In this document: piece by piece, positions 35,679 through 43,521 of the stretch
Layout: every line of letters starts with the position of its first letter
How positions within the stretch are numbered: position 1 is the first letter of the stretch
NCBI GenBank assembly: GCA_934373235.1
Contig: CAKROW010000007.1
Coordinates: forward strand, 1-64,000
Reading direction: 5' to 3'
Source of the DNA: an uncultured Blautia sp.
Lineage (GTDB): Bacteria; Bacillota; Clostridia; Lachnospirales; Lachnospiraceae
Length of the DNA: 64,000 nucleotides
Position numbers and translations under genes: made by a program
The notes under the pieces: model-generated
What the model saw: the letters and a program-made list of their open reading frames with translations, nothing else
Databases searched by the model: none
What the model was told of the DNA's origin: nothing

Positions 35679-37112
35679 TTATTTGTTCATTAGAATTTCT
35701 ACTGCTTCACGTAAGGTTACGATCTCGCCCACATTTCCCGGGAAGATCACATATGGGATCCCAGGGAATTTGCTTTCGCTGCCTGTCTGCCATACAGGGA
35801 TTCCAGGTCTTATCTGTCCCAGGACTTTTGCATGTTTTACTCTCAGGGCTTTTACGCCTACATCACTGGATGTGATGCCGCCTTTTGCAACTACAAAGGC
35901 AGGTGTCACCTCAAGCTCTCCCACACATTTCTGAAGGGCATCGCTGATCTTTACAGAACGCTTCAATGCTTCCTCCGGTGTATCGTTTTCTACTTTTAAA
36001 AGCGCACGTTTTGTGGAAACACACACTGTGGTTCCCTTGCGGATCAGATCCTGGATCATGGCAAGGACGCGTTTTGTCTCCTCCTCCAGTTTTCCTTCTT
36101 CAAGGACCAGGTCGGAATTTAACTCGATAAATGTAATATCGGAAATATTTTTCAGCTCATTTAACTGTGCAGTTGTCTTGGCTGTGTGGCTTCCTACCAC
36201 AATAATACCGCCTGCCGCTGTCTCTTTGTTTACCATCTCTTCCCTGGCAAGGTAAGCCTTGTCGGAAATATTGCCGAATGCTTTTACCAGGGCTGCCGCT
36301 GTACGGAAAGTATAATGTTTTCCCTGTGCAATGGCACGGTAAAGCGCTGTACAGAAAATCTTCACATCAATATTGTCAATGGCATTTACTATGATCTTTC
36401 CGTAGTTTTCTACTGACATAAGTTTTTTCCGGATCTCAGCATAATCCATGCTGCGAAGAAGCTCCAGAGAAATTGTAACGCAGTCTTCTGCCTTGAACTC
36501 ACCTTTTGTCTTCTCCTCTACATACTCGCACAAATTGCTGGATGTATAACCAAAAGTCTCATCTTTTGCAAACTCAGTCTGACCTGCCGGAACAAGCTCA
36601 TCACCATATTTTACATAATGGACATTGTTTAATGTAAATCTTCCGCCTTCTTTAAAGTAAGGACAAAGGATCTCGCCATCCACTTTCCATGGATTTCTCT
36701 TTTCCATCTCTTCTTTTACGATTTTGGTTTCCAGCGGAAAATGTCCTCTCAAAGTAGAATCACTTCGATTGATGATGCAGTATTCCATGCCAGCCTCGTC
36801 TGCCGCGATCTGAACATTGTTTACGATCTCACGATGAGCCTTTATGGTTTCTTCTTCTGTGAAACCACGGGAATTTGTCAGTACAAAGAAAAGCTTGTTT
36901 TTCTCTGCAAAGCCTTCTCTCATGCTCTCCACACTCCAGTCCGTATAAACGGACACATCGTGTACTGTCTGCACGCCTGTTGGGTCATCGTCAAGAACTA
37001 TGATCTTTAAGCCGGATCTTTCTGCCTCCTCAGTCAGAAGCCTGTCCACTTCCGCCACGTCCGGAATGGGATATTTATTCAGGATCTCAGCACTGATTGT
37101 CTTCTCGTTCAT
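35679..37112 (-). CDS. Four-carbon acid sugar kinase family protein (DUF1537)
   Basis: A 477-residue cytoplasmic kinase of the DUF1537 (OtnK/DtnK) family, whose characterised members phosphorylate four-carbon acid sugars such as threonate, erythronate or 3-oxo-tetronate. The N-terminal substrate domain shows LDDDPTGVQTVHDVSVYTDW and INRSDSTLRGHFPLE; the C-terminal nucleotide domain shows VVAKGGITSSDVGVKAL and IPYVIFPGNVGE. It is the first gene of the operon and its promoter contains the 14-bp shared motif. Chain length and motifs are complete. The typical partner aldolase (OtnC) is not here, so the downstream step is probably different. Confidence 0.92.
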   Translation of the reverse strand: MNEKTISAEILNKYPIPDVAEVDRLLTEEAERSGLKIIVLDDDPTGVQTVHDVSVYTDWSVESMREGFAEKNKLFFVLTNSRGFTEEETIKAHREIVNNVQIAADEAGMEYCIINRSDSTLRGHFPLETKIVKEEMEKRNPWKVDGEILCPYFKEGGRFTLNNVHYVKYGDELVPAGQTEFAKDETFGYTSSNLCEYVEEKTKGEFKAEDCVTISLELLRSMDYAEIRKKLMSVENYGKIIVNAIDNIDVKIFCTALYRAIAQGKHYTFRTAAALVKAFGNISDKAYLAREEMVNKETAAGGIIVVGSHTAKTTAQLNELKNISDITFIELNSDLVLEEGKLEEETKRVLAMIQDLIRKGTTVCVSTKRALLKVENDTPEEALKRSVKISDALQKCVGELEVTPAFVVAKGGITSSDVGVKALRVKHAKVLGQIRPGIPVWQTGSESKFPGIPYVIFPGNVGEIVTLREAVEILMNK

Positions 37113-37161
37113 TAAACATCCTACCTTTGCTTTTAAAAAAATTTACTCTGTCTAAGTCCAT

Positions 37162-37190
37162 AGTATAAACATCCTACGTTTGAAATGCAA
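37162..37190 (-). promoter_or_regulatory. Promoter of the acid-sugar operon with operator in the spacer
   Basis: On the minus strand TTGCAT (37190-37185), 17 bp, TATACT (37167-37162). The spacer holds AAACGTAGGATGTT (37181-37168), identical to the site before the binding-protein gene. A third copy with one mismatch (37128-37115) overlaps the ribosome binding region of the kinase gene. Confidence 0.65.
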
Positions 37191-37339
37191 GGTGAATCAA
37201 TAATATTTTGACATAATCCAAAAAAAGTCTTAATGGAATTTTCATAGTCTGTCAGTGGTTTTTCTACAGGGAAAGTGTTATACTACTGTAAATGTGTTTC
37301 CGGGATGGGGACATAGAAATGATCGAAGGGTAATGATAT

Positions 37340-38647
37340 ATGCTTAGAAAAAAACTTAATAAACTGAGAAATGTTGCTTTAGGAGTTCTGTGTTTAAGCC
37401 TTGCTGTTGCACAGCCCTGTTTTGCTTCCGCACCTCTTGGTTATGACGAATACGGAGATCCCATCGTCACAGCCACACCGGTTCCGGACAGCTCCACATC
37501 CACAGGCCAGACTACGGTCACAGCACCACTTCACTCAGACTACTACACTCAGGCCGCTGACACGGATTCCATTGAGGGATGGCCCACAGGCCCAAATGTT
37601 GAGGCACAGGCTGCTGTTCTGATGGATGTGAACACAGAGGCTGTTCTCTATTCCAAGAACGGGGACACACAGCTTTATCCTGCCAGCATCACCAAGATCC
37701 TCACCACACTTCTTGCCTGTGAGAATCTGGGATACAAGACCAACATCACAGTATCCGACACAGCCGCTTACAGTGTTTCTTCCGGAGATTCCAGCATTTA
37801 CGCTTCTCCCGGAGAGACTTTTACCAGGAACCAGGCGCTTATGGCTGTCATGCTTCAGTCAGCCAATGAGATGTCTGTAGCTGTGGCAGAACAGGTTTCC
37901 GGTTCTGTGAAGAAGTTTACAGAGCTTATGAACTGGCGGGCCAGGCTTTTTGGATGTAAGAATTCTCATTTTAACAATCCTAACGGACTTCCGGATGAGA
38001 CTCATTACACCACAGCTTCCGATATGGCCAGAATAGCCAAGTCAGCATGGATGAATCCTCTTTTCCGTATGTTCTGTACCACCAGATATTATGAGATTCC
38101 TGCCACCAGTTATTTTAAAGAACCAAGGCAGCTTCTCAACCATCACAAGATGATGGAGGGCGGTGATTATTATTACGAAGGTGTCCTGGGCGGCAAGACC
38201 GGCTACACTCAGGCTGCCGGAAATACTCTTGTCACCTATGCAGAGCGTAACGGTACGACGCTGGTAACTGTTGTGCTGAATTCCATTTCCGCTGCAGGTG
38301 CCTACTCGGACACAGCTTCTCTTTTCGATTACGGATTTAATAATTTCCAGAAAGTGGATATGGAAGTTGATATGGATCCGGTTCCTGTAAGGAACCTTCC
38401 ATGTGAGAAATATATTCTTAAGAACTGTGGCAACACATATCCTTTCTATTATAAAAGCAAGGTTTATGTGACACTGCCCACCGGAATCGACAAGTCTGTA
38501 CTTACCAAACGCCAGGCCGTTCTCCACGATGCAGTCGGCCCGTTACGTCTGAAAAGTAAATATTATTATAAGGATCATCTTGTTGGATGGGGAATGCAGT
38601 ATGAACGGAATATCGTATCAGACCTCCTTCTGCCCAGTCCTTCGTAA
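37340..38647 (+). CDS. D-alanyl-D-alanine carboxypeptidase (DacF/PBP5-like)
   Basis: A 435-residue exported penicillin-binding protein (S11 family) that trims the terminal D-Ala from peptidoglycan stem peptides. It has a signal peptide (about 1-29), a Thr/Pro-rich stretch, then the catalytic domain: SxxK as PASITK (Ser116, Lys119), SxN as QSANEMS (Ser174) and KTG in LGGKTGYTQAAGN. A C-terminal PBP5_C-like domain follows. Its 3' end overlaps the convergent exonuclease gene by 30 bp. It is one of the few plus-strand genes. Confidence 0.94.
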   Translation: MLRKKLNKLRNVALGVLCLSLAVAQPCFASAPLGYDEYGDPIVTATPVPDSSTSTGQTTVTAPLHSDYYTQAADTDSIEGWPTGPNVEAQAAVLMDVNTEAVLYSKNGDTQLYPASITKILTTLLACENLGYKTNITVSDTAAYSVSSGDSSIYASPGETFTRNQALMAVMLQSANEMSVAVAEQVSGSVKKFTELMNWRARLFGCKNSHFNNPNGLPDETHYTTASDMARIAKSAWMNPLFRMFCTTRYYEIPATSYFKEPRQLLNHHKMMEGGDYYYEGVLGGKTGYTQAAGNTLVTYAERNGTTLVTVVLNSISAAGAYSDTASLFDYGFNNFQKVDMEVDMDPVPVRNLPCEKYILKNCGNTYPFYYKSKVYVTLPTGIDKSVLTKRQAVLHDAVGPLRLKSKYYYKDHLVGWGMQYERNIVSDLLLPSPS

Positions 38648-39580
38648 CTGTCTTTTAAGGCGGATGGCTTCGTGTTTTTCACGGATGTCATCCGCTGTTT
38701 TTTTGTCTGATGCTCTCAAGGTCCGCACTGCAAAATATCTTCCCGCATCTGTCTTGCGGATGCGAATCCTGCCTGCGATTTCTCCATGTTCCTTACATAA
38801 TGCAAGACAGTAATGTACTTTGGAATTGTTGGTGCTGAACCAGCGGATCTTTCTTTTTGCCAGATTATGGCATATGGGACAGGGAGTGGACACTACAGTC
38901 CTGTCCTTTATCAGCTTTTCTTTTGACACAAATTCCCTGGATACATATTTGTCGCACAGTGGATAGGAAATATAGATCTCCTCAGCCTTTGATCTGGGAT
39001 TCTGGTATACATCCAGAGACGGGTTGTCTTTTATTGTTTTTTCATCAATATGTGCAAGTACGCAGGCAGTATATCCCGCATCTGCCAGTGCTCTGTGAAA
39101 AGTTCCGTTCTTGGGAATCTCAAGCTGATCAATGGCGTATTCCAGTGATCTCCGTGAGATCCCGTCCTCAAACCGGATACTGAAAAGCTTCTGCACATCA
39201 TAGTAGGTTACAGGTCCGGGGATCAGTTTCATAAGGTGATAAAATTTCATATTCCGCTGCAGCTCCATCACGTCCTGATTTCCCCAGGTAAAAAAGCGGT
39301 ACTCCGGCCCGCACCATTCCAGGAATTCCTTCACTGCCCTGGGAAAAGAAACACCGGAGAGAAGGTCATCGTAATCCACATGAATCACCTCATGGATGCT
39401 GTCATGGATCCACTTATAGACCTTCGGCCTGATCAGTTGCTGAAAAGTCCCTGTGATCTCCAGTTTCTCATTCAGCCTGACCGCTCCGATCTCAATGATC
39501 TCAAAAGGAAGCCTGCTGTCCGGATGGCGCCTTCCATCCGGATTCTGGTTCCATTCCAGATCAAATACAATGTAGTTCAT
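38618..39580 (-). CDS. DEDDh 3'-5' exonuclease-family protein
   Basis: A 320-residue cytoplasmic protein with an N-terminal DnaQ-like exonuclease fold: the first acidic motif FDLEWNQNPDG, then FFTWGNQDVMELQRN, and HRALADAGYTACVL as the His-containing third motif. The C-terminal part has a possible metal site, CPICHN followed by CLALCKEHGE, suggesting a small zinc finger. The substrate (DNA or RNA) is not evident. It is probably co-transcribed after the nucleoside hydrolase, with a 3-bp gap. Confidence 0.88.
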   Translation of the reverse strand: MNYIVFDLEWNQNPDGRRHPDSRLPFEIIEIGAVRLNEKLEITGTFQQLIRPKVYKWIHDSIHEVIHVDYDDLLSGVSFPRAVKEFLEWCGPEYRFFTWGNQDVMELQRNMKFYHLMKLIPGPVTYYDVQKLFSIRFEDGISRRSLEYAIDQLEIPKNGTFHRALADAGYTACVLAHIDEKTIKDNPSLDVYQNPRSKAEEIYISYPLCDKYVSREFVSKEKLIKDRTVVSTPCPICHNLAKRKIRWFSTNNSKVHYCLALCKEHGEIAGRIRIRKTDAGRYFAVRTLRASDKKTADDIREKHEAIRLKRQLRRTGQKEV

Positions 39581-39583
39581 GGA

Positions 39584-40534
39584 TCATTCCTCCACTGAAT
39601 ACAGAGCCTCCAGAAGCTCCTGCTGGAACGCAGCCGTATCTGCATCTGTGAGAACTGTATCTTTCATATTGTCTTTGCCGTACATCCACCATCGGAAATC
39701 GCAGATCATGCTTCCTCTTCCTGCTCCGTCAGAACAGTCTACGTCCAGGATAGCTTTTTCTGTTTTAAAAAATTCCGGATGGATAAGATACATAAATGGT
39801 ACTGCATCATGGATGCTGACTGCATTTCTGTATTTGCCTGTTTCTCCATCCAGCACAAATCCCGCCATATCTCCGCAGGCCCTGGCCACTTTGTTTCCGG
39901 ACTGGCACAGTTTCATGATCTGATTTCTGGTAAAATTACATTTCAGGGTGGCATCCAGTCCGCACATGGTTACAGGGATCTCGGACTGACACACGATCTT
40001 CGCTGCTTCCGGATCTGCATACACGTTAAATTCCGCACATGGAGTCACATTTCCCCCTCTGGCTGCTCCACCCATAAATACGATATTACGGATCCTGCTT
40101 TTTACTTCCGGAAAAAGCTTAAGAAGAAGTGCCAGGTTGGTCATGGGGGCTGTCGGAACAAAAGTTACCTGTTCTCCTTCCGGAAGAGAGTTGAGAAGGT
40201 CTCTTAAAAAAAGTACCGCATTGTCTGATACCGGCTTCTTATCTGTTTCCGGAAGCTCACAATATCCAAGTCCTGTTTCTCCGTGAAATTCCTCTGCGTG
40301 AAGCTCTTCTCTTACAAGTGCAGATACCATTCCTGCTGCAACCGGAACATCCAGTCCGTAAAAATCTGTAAGCTTAAGAGCGTTTGCTGTTACTTTATCT
40401 ATTGTCTGATTCCCTGCCATTGTGGTAACTGCAAGAAGATCAAATTCTTCTCTGTGGGCAGCCACATAAGCAAGGGCTATTCCATCATCAATCCCCGGAT
40501 CGCAATCCATGATGATCCTGATCTTTTCTGCCAT
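39584..40534 (-). CDS. Inosine-uridine-preferring nucleoside hydrolase family protein
   Basis: A 316-residue cytoplasmic hydrolase that splits N-glycosidic bonds of ribonucleosides for salvage. The calcium-binding signature is MDCDPGIDDGIAL at the N-terminus. Further family motifs are VTTMAGNQTIDKVTANALKL, VTFVPTAPMTNLALLLKLFP and ISIHDAVP-like SIHDAVPFMYLIHPE. Upstream (40535-40914) there is no clear purine riboswitch. Confidence 0.94.
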   Translation of the reverse strand: MAEKIRIIMDCDPGIDDGIALAYVAAHREEFDLLAVTTMAGNQTIDKVTANALKLTDFYGLDVPVAAGMVSALVREELHAEEFHGETGLGYCELPETDKKPVSDNAVLFLRDLLNSLPEGEQVTFVPTAPMTNLALLLKLFPEVKSRIRNIVFMGGAARGGNVTPCAEFNVYADPEAAKIVCQSEIPVTMCGLDATLKCNFTRNQIMKLCQSGNKVARACGDMAGFVLDGETGKYRNAVSIHDAVPFMYLIHPEFFKTEKAILDVDCSDGAGRGSMICDFRWWMYGKDNMKDTVLTDADTAAFQQELLEALYSVEE

Positions 40535-40639
40535 AGTTTTACCTCATTTATCTGTATTTAAGCACGTTTTTATCTGTTACAACAGTATAACAGAGTGGAT
40601 AATGGCTGTAAAGTGGAGTAAAAAGTAACAGGAAAGAAT

Positions 40640-40743
40640 CCAGTGAAACAAGAAAGAATCCTGCAAGCAGGATTCTCCGCCTGCGGCGGGTCGCTTCAGC
40701 GACATAATTCCTCTCCGACGCAGTGCGATCCTGCCCGGAGGGC
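40640..40743. repeat. Cluster of short stem-loops downstream of Hsp20
   Basis: Several adjacent hairpins occur: AATCCTGCAAGCAGGATT, CCGCCTGCGGCGGG-like, GTCGCTTCAGCGAC, and CTCCG ... CGGAG followed by GGCTTTTTT, which could terminate plus-strand transcription. No open frame fits. The 380-bp gap 40535-40914 holds this cluster, the second 50-bp repeat and the Hsp20 terminator. Confidence 0.5.
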
Positions 40744-40793
40744 TTTTTTATGTCATTGGAACATTACGGAGTAATTTCCTATGACATAAAAAA
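40744..40793. repeat. 50-bp palindromic repeat, copy 2
   Basis: Identical over 50 bp to 24914-24963. It lies between the stem-loop cluster and the Hsp20 terminator, whose T-run it shares on the minus strand. Confidence 0.85.
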
Positions 40794-40826
40794 CCTGTCA
40801 GATGGGTTGGGTCTGACAGGAAAAAA
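40788..40826 (-). terminator. Hsp20 gene terminator
   Basis: On the minus strand CCTGTCAGA pairs with TCTGACAGG around a 9-base loop, then TTTTTT. It lies 89 bp downstream of the Hsp20 stop. Confidence 0.85.
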
Positions 40827-40914
40827 GGGGGTACTATATATAATCAACAAATATGAAATTTGGAATTTTATCTGTAGATATGTCACCTGCAGGTGGCATA
40901 TCTCTGACTGGTTA

Positions 40915-41340
40915 TCAGTCAATGGAAATAAATTTCTTCTCTTCTACTTCTTTCTTGGTTTCTTCTTTCGGGAATGTCATCTTCAGGATTCCGTTCTCGT
41001 ATTTTGCATGGATATCTTCGTGTTTGATACTCGGTCCTACATAGAAGCTTCTGGAACATTTACCTGTGTAACGTTCTCTGCGGACGTATTTACCTTTGGC
41101 ATCCTTCTCATCCTTATTCTCTTCTCTGGAAGCAGAAACATTCAGATAACCATTCTTCAACTGGATCTTAACATCCTCTTTCTTAAATCCCGGAAGATCG
41201 ATCTCCAGCTCATAATTACCATCCACATCACGGATATCAGTCTTCATCATATCCTTAACCTGCGGATAAGATTCTCTCCTTACCGGATATCCCATAAAGT
41301 CATCAAACAAATCCTCACCAAAAATACTGGGCATTAACAT
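40915..41340 (-). CDS. Small heat-shock protein, Hsp20/alpha-crystallin family
   Basis: A 141-residue ATP-independent chaperone that holds unfolding proteins. The alpha-crystallin domain (about 32-130) contains DVDGNYELEIDLPGFKKEDV, YLNVSASREENKD, RRERYTGKCSRSFYVG and the conserved KYENGILKMTFPK. The CIRCE element at 41473-41499 implies HrcA repression and heat induction. It is not adjacent to groEL or dnaK. Confidence 0.96.
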   Translation of the reverse strand: MLMPSIFGEDLFDDFMGYPVRRESYPQVKDMMKTDIRDVDGNYELEIDLPGFKKEDVKIQLKNGYLNVSASREENKDEKDAKGKYVRRERYTGKCSRSFYVGPSIKHEDIHAKYENGILKMTFPKEETKKEVEEKKFISID

Positions 41341-41472
41341 AACGCATCCTCCTCATCTATATAAGCTTCATGCTGTGTAGTTGTTGTTCTGTAATTTCCT
41401 GTTTCAGGAACTTTCCGGAAGAATCTCTTTTTGTCTCTTCCTTTGTTCTGCATGTACTATAACACACACTTG

Positions 41473-41499
41473 TTAGCACTGTCAATAGGCGAGTGCTAA
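41473..41499. promoter_or_regulatory. CIRCE operator (HrcA)
   Basis: TTAGCACTG-N9-GAGTGCTAA matches the CIRCE consensus TTAGCACTC-N9-GAGTGCTAA with a single mismatch. It lies 133 bp upstream of the Hsp20 start. Confidence 0.9.
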
Positions 41500-41539
41500 T
41501 TTCACAATTTCTTCACATTTGCCCGTTCTCTGGCTGCAC

Positions 41540-42661
41540 TTATAAGTACTCTCCCAATATCTGTCCAACACATTCATAAATTGTATCTATGATTTCTTCG
41601 CACTTACCCTTCTTCATACCTGCTGTAACTCCTACTGCCAGAAGTTCCTTTCTGCCTGGATTTCGCCCATTTCCATTAACAGTTGTTGTATGTTCTCCGT
41701 AATAGGTATTACTGTAGGTAAGATCATACGCCGGGCTCAGACGCCACTGGTCATTTGATTCATCATATAAATATGTGAAATTTTTTGAATGATCGTCCCG
41801 GTTATGTGCAATCACATTAAAACACATTCGTCGAAACATGTTTTCCACATCTTCACTATTATCTCTGGTCAAAATCTTTGTAAGTTTCATCAGGCTGTGA
41901 TAATCCAGACTCGGCTGCTCAAAATCCAGCTCCAGAAGTGCCGCGGCAGTCAGCATATGAACTCTTCTCCCATTAGTCCCTCTGTCAAATCGTCTGATTC
42001 CAAAGTAACCCTTGCACTTATCAGATGGAAATAATCTCGTTTCACTCATTGTAATGCCACATTTTCTTGCACAGCAGGAATAATCGTATTCCATCTTTCC
42101 TGTATCTTTTCCGTCTACATGAGCGGGAAATTTTATGATCCAGTCTTCCTGATCAATTGTTGTCATAATTTTAGGTCTGGCACCACCGCTGGTGCCTCCA
42201 AGATGATACAGATCATCCAGTTTATCTGAGTACTCTGTATTTAATATCTTCTCACATTCTTCTGCCAGTTCATCCAAATTTACATGATTGTGCTGTTCTG
42301 GAAAACTTTTCTCCGGATAATATGTCAGTGCCCCCATTCCTGACTTTCCAACTATCGCCAGTCGGTCCAGAACTGTCAGTTCATCCAGATTCTGCTTATG
42401 AGCCCGAAGCAATCGATCCAGTAATAACCTTCCCCAGTTATCCGGAAGACTATCTGCGAACACCCCAAAAAGTCCGGCAAAGTAATCTTTTGTCGGAACA
42501 AATACCTGATTCTTTAAGGGAAGTGAAAATGGGCTGATCGAAAACCCATTTTCCAGCCATTCTTCGCCATATTGAAACGCAGCCTTATGATCAGCCGTCA
42601 TAGCCAATGTTCCTACAAACTTTTCGTCATAGTATACCTGCAATGTATTATCTTGTCTCAT
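41540..42661 (-). CDS. hipA: HipA-family serine/threonine kinase toxin
   Basis: A 373-residue HipA-like kinase of a type II toxin-antitoxin pair; the best-known member phosphorylates glutamyl-tRNA synthetase and causes growth arrest. Family motifs: PDNWGRLLLDRLL in the N-terminal domain, the ATP-loop region GGTSGGARPKI, catalytic IAHNRDDHSKNF and metal-binding SPAYDLTYSNTYYGEH. It is shorter than E. coli HipA (440 residues) but has all kinase elements. The start overlaps the 3' end of the antitoxin gene by 14 bp. The target here is unknown. Confidence 0.92.
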   Translation of the reverse strand: MRQDNTLQVYYDEKFVGTLAMTADHKAAFQYGEEWLENGFSISPFSLPLKNQVFVPTKDYFAGLFGVFADSLPDNWGRLLLDRLLRAHKQNLDELTVLDRLAIVGKSGMGALTYYPEKSFPEQHNHVNLDELAEECEKILNTEYSDKLDDLYHLGGTSGGARPKIMTTIDQEDWIIKFPAHVDGKDTGKMEYDYSCCARKCGITMSETRLFPSDKCKGYFGIRRFDRGTNGRRVHMLTAAALLELDFEQPSLDYHSLMKLTKILTRDNSEDVENMFRRMCFNVIAHNRDDHSKNFTYLYDESNDQWRLSPAYDLTYSNTYYGEHTTTVNGNGRNPGRKELLAVGVTAGMKKGKCEEIIDTIYECVGQILGEYL

Positions 42662-42926
42662 TTATGACCTCCTGAATATCTTTATAAGGTACCTGTGTAA
42701 AAAGATTTCTGAGTTCATCTGCCAGGTCCAGTGCCATAGCGATCTTTGTAAGTGATATCAGTGAAATCTGCCCGGAACTTTCAAACCTTTTGATTGATCC
42801 ATAGCTTACTCCACTCATAACTGCCAGTTTCTCCTGTGAAACAGAACGACGTTTTCTGATATTCCGTACTCTCTGTGCAAGTTTCTGATCCAGTTCCTCT
42901 GCTGTCTCCCATATAAGCTGTTCCAT
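42648..42926 (-). CDS. hipB: HipB-like XRE-family antitoxin
   Basis: A 92-residue DNA-binding protein with a Cro/C1 helix-turn-helix (KLAQRVRNIRKRRSVSQEKL, SGVSYGSIKRFESSGQIS). It precedes and overlaps the HipA gene, the usual order for an autoregulated HipBA pair. A perfect palindrome, AGATAA-TATT-TTATCT (42989-43004), lies 63 bp upstream and is a possible operator, though the region is AT-rich. Confidence 0.92.
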   Translation of the reverse strand: MEQLIWETAEELDQKLAQRVRNIRKRRSVSQEKLAVMSGVSYGSIKRFESSGQISLISLTKIAMALDLADELRNLFTQVPYKDIQEVINETR

Positions 42927-42988
42927 ATATCTCCCCCTTTATATCGTTACTAATATATTATCCAAAATCATAGAATTATATACTTTTT

Positions 42989-43004
42989 AGATAATATTTT
43001 ATCT
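42989..43004. promoter_or_regulatory. Possible HipB operator palindrome
   Basis: AGATAA-N4-TTATCT, perfect 6-bp arms, just upstream of hipB. Base composition makes chance occurrence plausible. Confidence 0.35.
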
Positions 43005-43076
43005 GTTTTTATTTTATCATTTACCATAAAAAAGCACAAGCCACATTTCTGTAACTCGCGCCTTTCTGCAACACTT

Positions 43077-43223
43077 TCAACACATATTTATCAAAATATC
43101 TGACATAATCTTTAAAAGACAGGATAAATATACTGTTCCTGCCGCATATGCCAGATTAAAAGAGCCAATGCCAAGTGCTGCCGTAGCTGCAAGTGCTGTT
43201 ATAGTTAATAAACTTTTTTTCAT
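43077..43223 (-). CDS. Small secreted peptide (48 residues)
   Basis: It reads MKKSLLTITALAATAALGIG with a clear signal peptide ending near AYAA and only about 18 further residues, GTVYLSCLLKIMSDILINMC. The ATG at 43223 has AGAAAGGAC about 8 bp upstream. Two Fur-type palindromes lie upstream (43264-43278 and 43321-43335). It could be a true short secreted peptide, or the 5' end of a larger exported protein that has lost its remainder, since this stretch also holds a decayed Fur gene. No family was recognised. Confidence 0.5.
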   Translation of the reverse strand: MKKSLLTITALAATAALGIGSFNLAYAAGTVYLSCLLKIMSDILINMC

Positions 43224-43263
43224 AATAATGTCCTTTCTGCACAATTCTGATGTGTTCAAAAAT

Positions 43264-43278
43264 TGCGAATCGTTTGCA
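43264..43278. promoter_or_regulatory. Imperfect 7-1-7 palindrome (Fur-family-type box)
   Basis: TGCGAATCGTTTGCA, two changes from the perfect TGCAAATTATTTGCA at 43321-43335. It lies 41 bp before the small peptide start, in its probable promoter. Confidence 0.45.
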
Positions 43279-43320
43279 TTTATTAAAACAGCACACAGAT
43301 ATATGTATGTCAATATAATT

Positions 43321-43335
43321 TGCAAATTATTTGCA
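43321..43335. promoter_or_regulatory. Perfect 7-1-7 palindrome (Fur-family-type box)
   Basis: TGCAAAT-T-ATTTGCA. The 7-1-7 symmetry is characteristic of Fur, Zur and PerR operators. The metal specificity cannot be told from the sequence. Confidence 0.5.
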
Positions 43336-43356
43336 TTTTATAGAAAGTACAATTGA

Positions 43357-43506
43357 CTCAAATGTATCCGATGTGGTAAGGTTGTACATCTGGACTGCGA
43401 TTTTATGGATGAATTAAAAGAGCATCTGTATCGGGACCATGGATTCCGTCTTCAGTGCAGTGGAGATATGCTTCATGGAATCTGTCAGGACTGTGAAAAA
43501 AAGAAA
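43357..43506 (+). pseudogene. Decayed C-terminal fragment of a Fur-family regulator
   Basis: The frame from 43357 reads LKCIRCGKVVHLDCDFMDEL, then EHLYRDHGFRLQCSGD and GICQDCEKKK. This is the dimerisation domain of a Fur-family repressor with both structural-zinc CxxC pairs intact. A stop codon (43354) directly precedes it and no N-terminal DNA-binding half is found upstream, so the gene is truncated. The residues remain well conserved, so the loss looks recent, or the fragment came with a rearrangement. It converges on the YibE/F gene that ends at 43522. Confidence 0.75.
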
Positions 43507-43521
43507 ATCCGTAACTGTAAA

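Noticed and set aside
40535..40640. Purine riboswitch upstream of the nucleoside hydrolase
   Set aside because: No purine aptamer core could be found there.
42926..43076. A further small gene between hipB and the secreted peptide
   Set aside because: The stretch is AT-rich with no frame that has a start, ribosome binding site and reasonable length.
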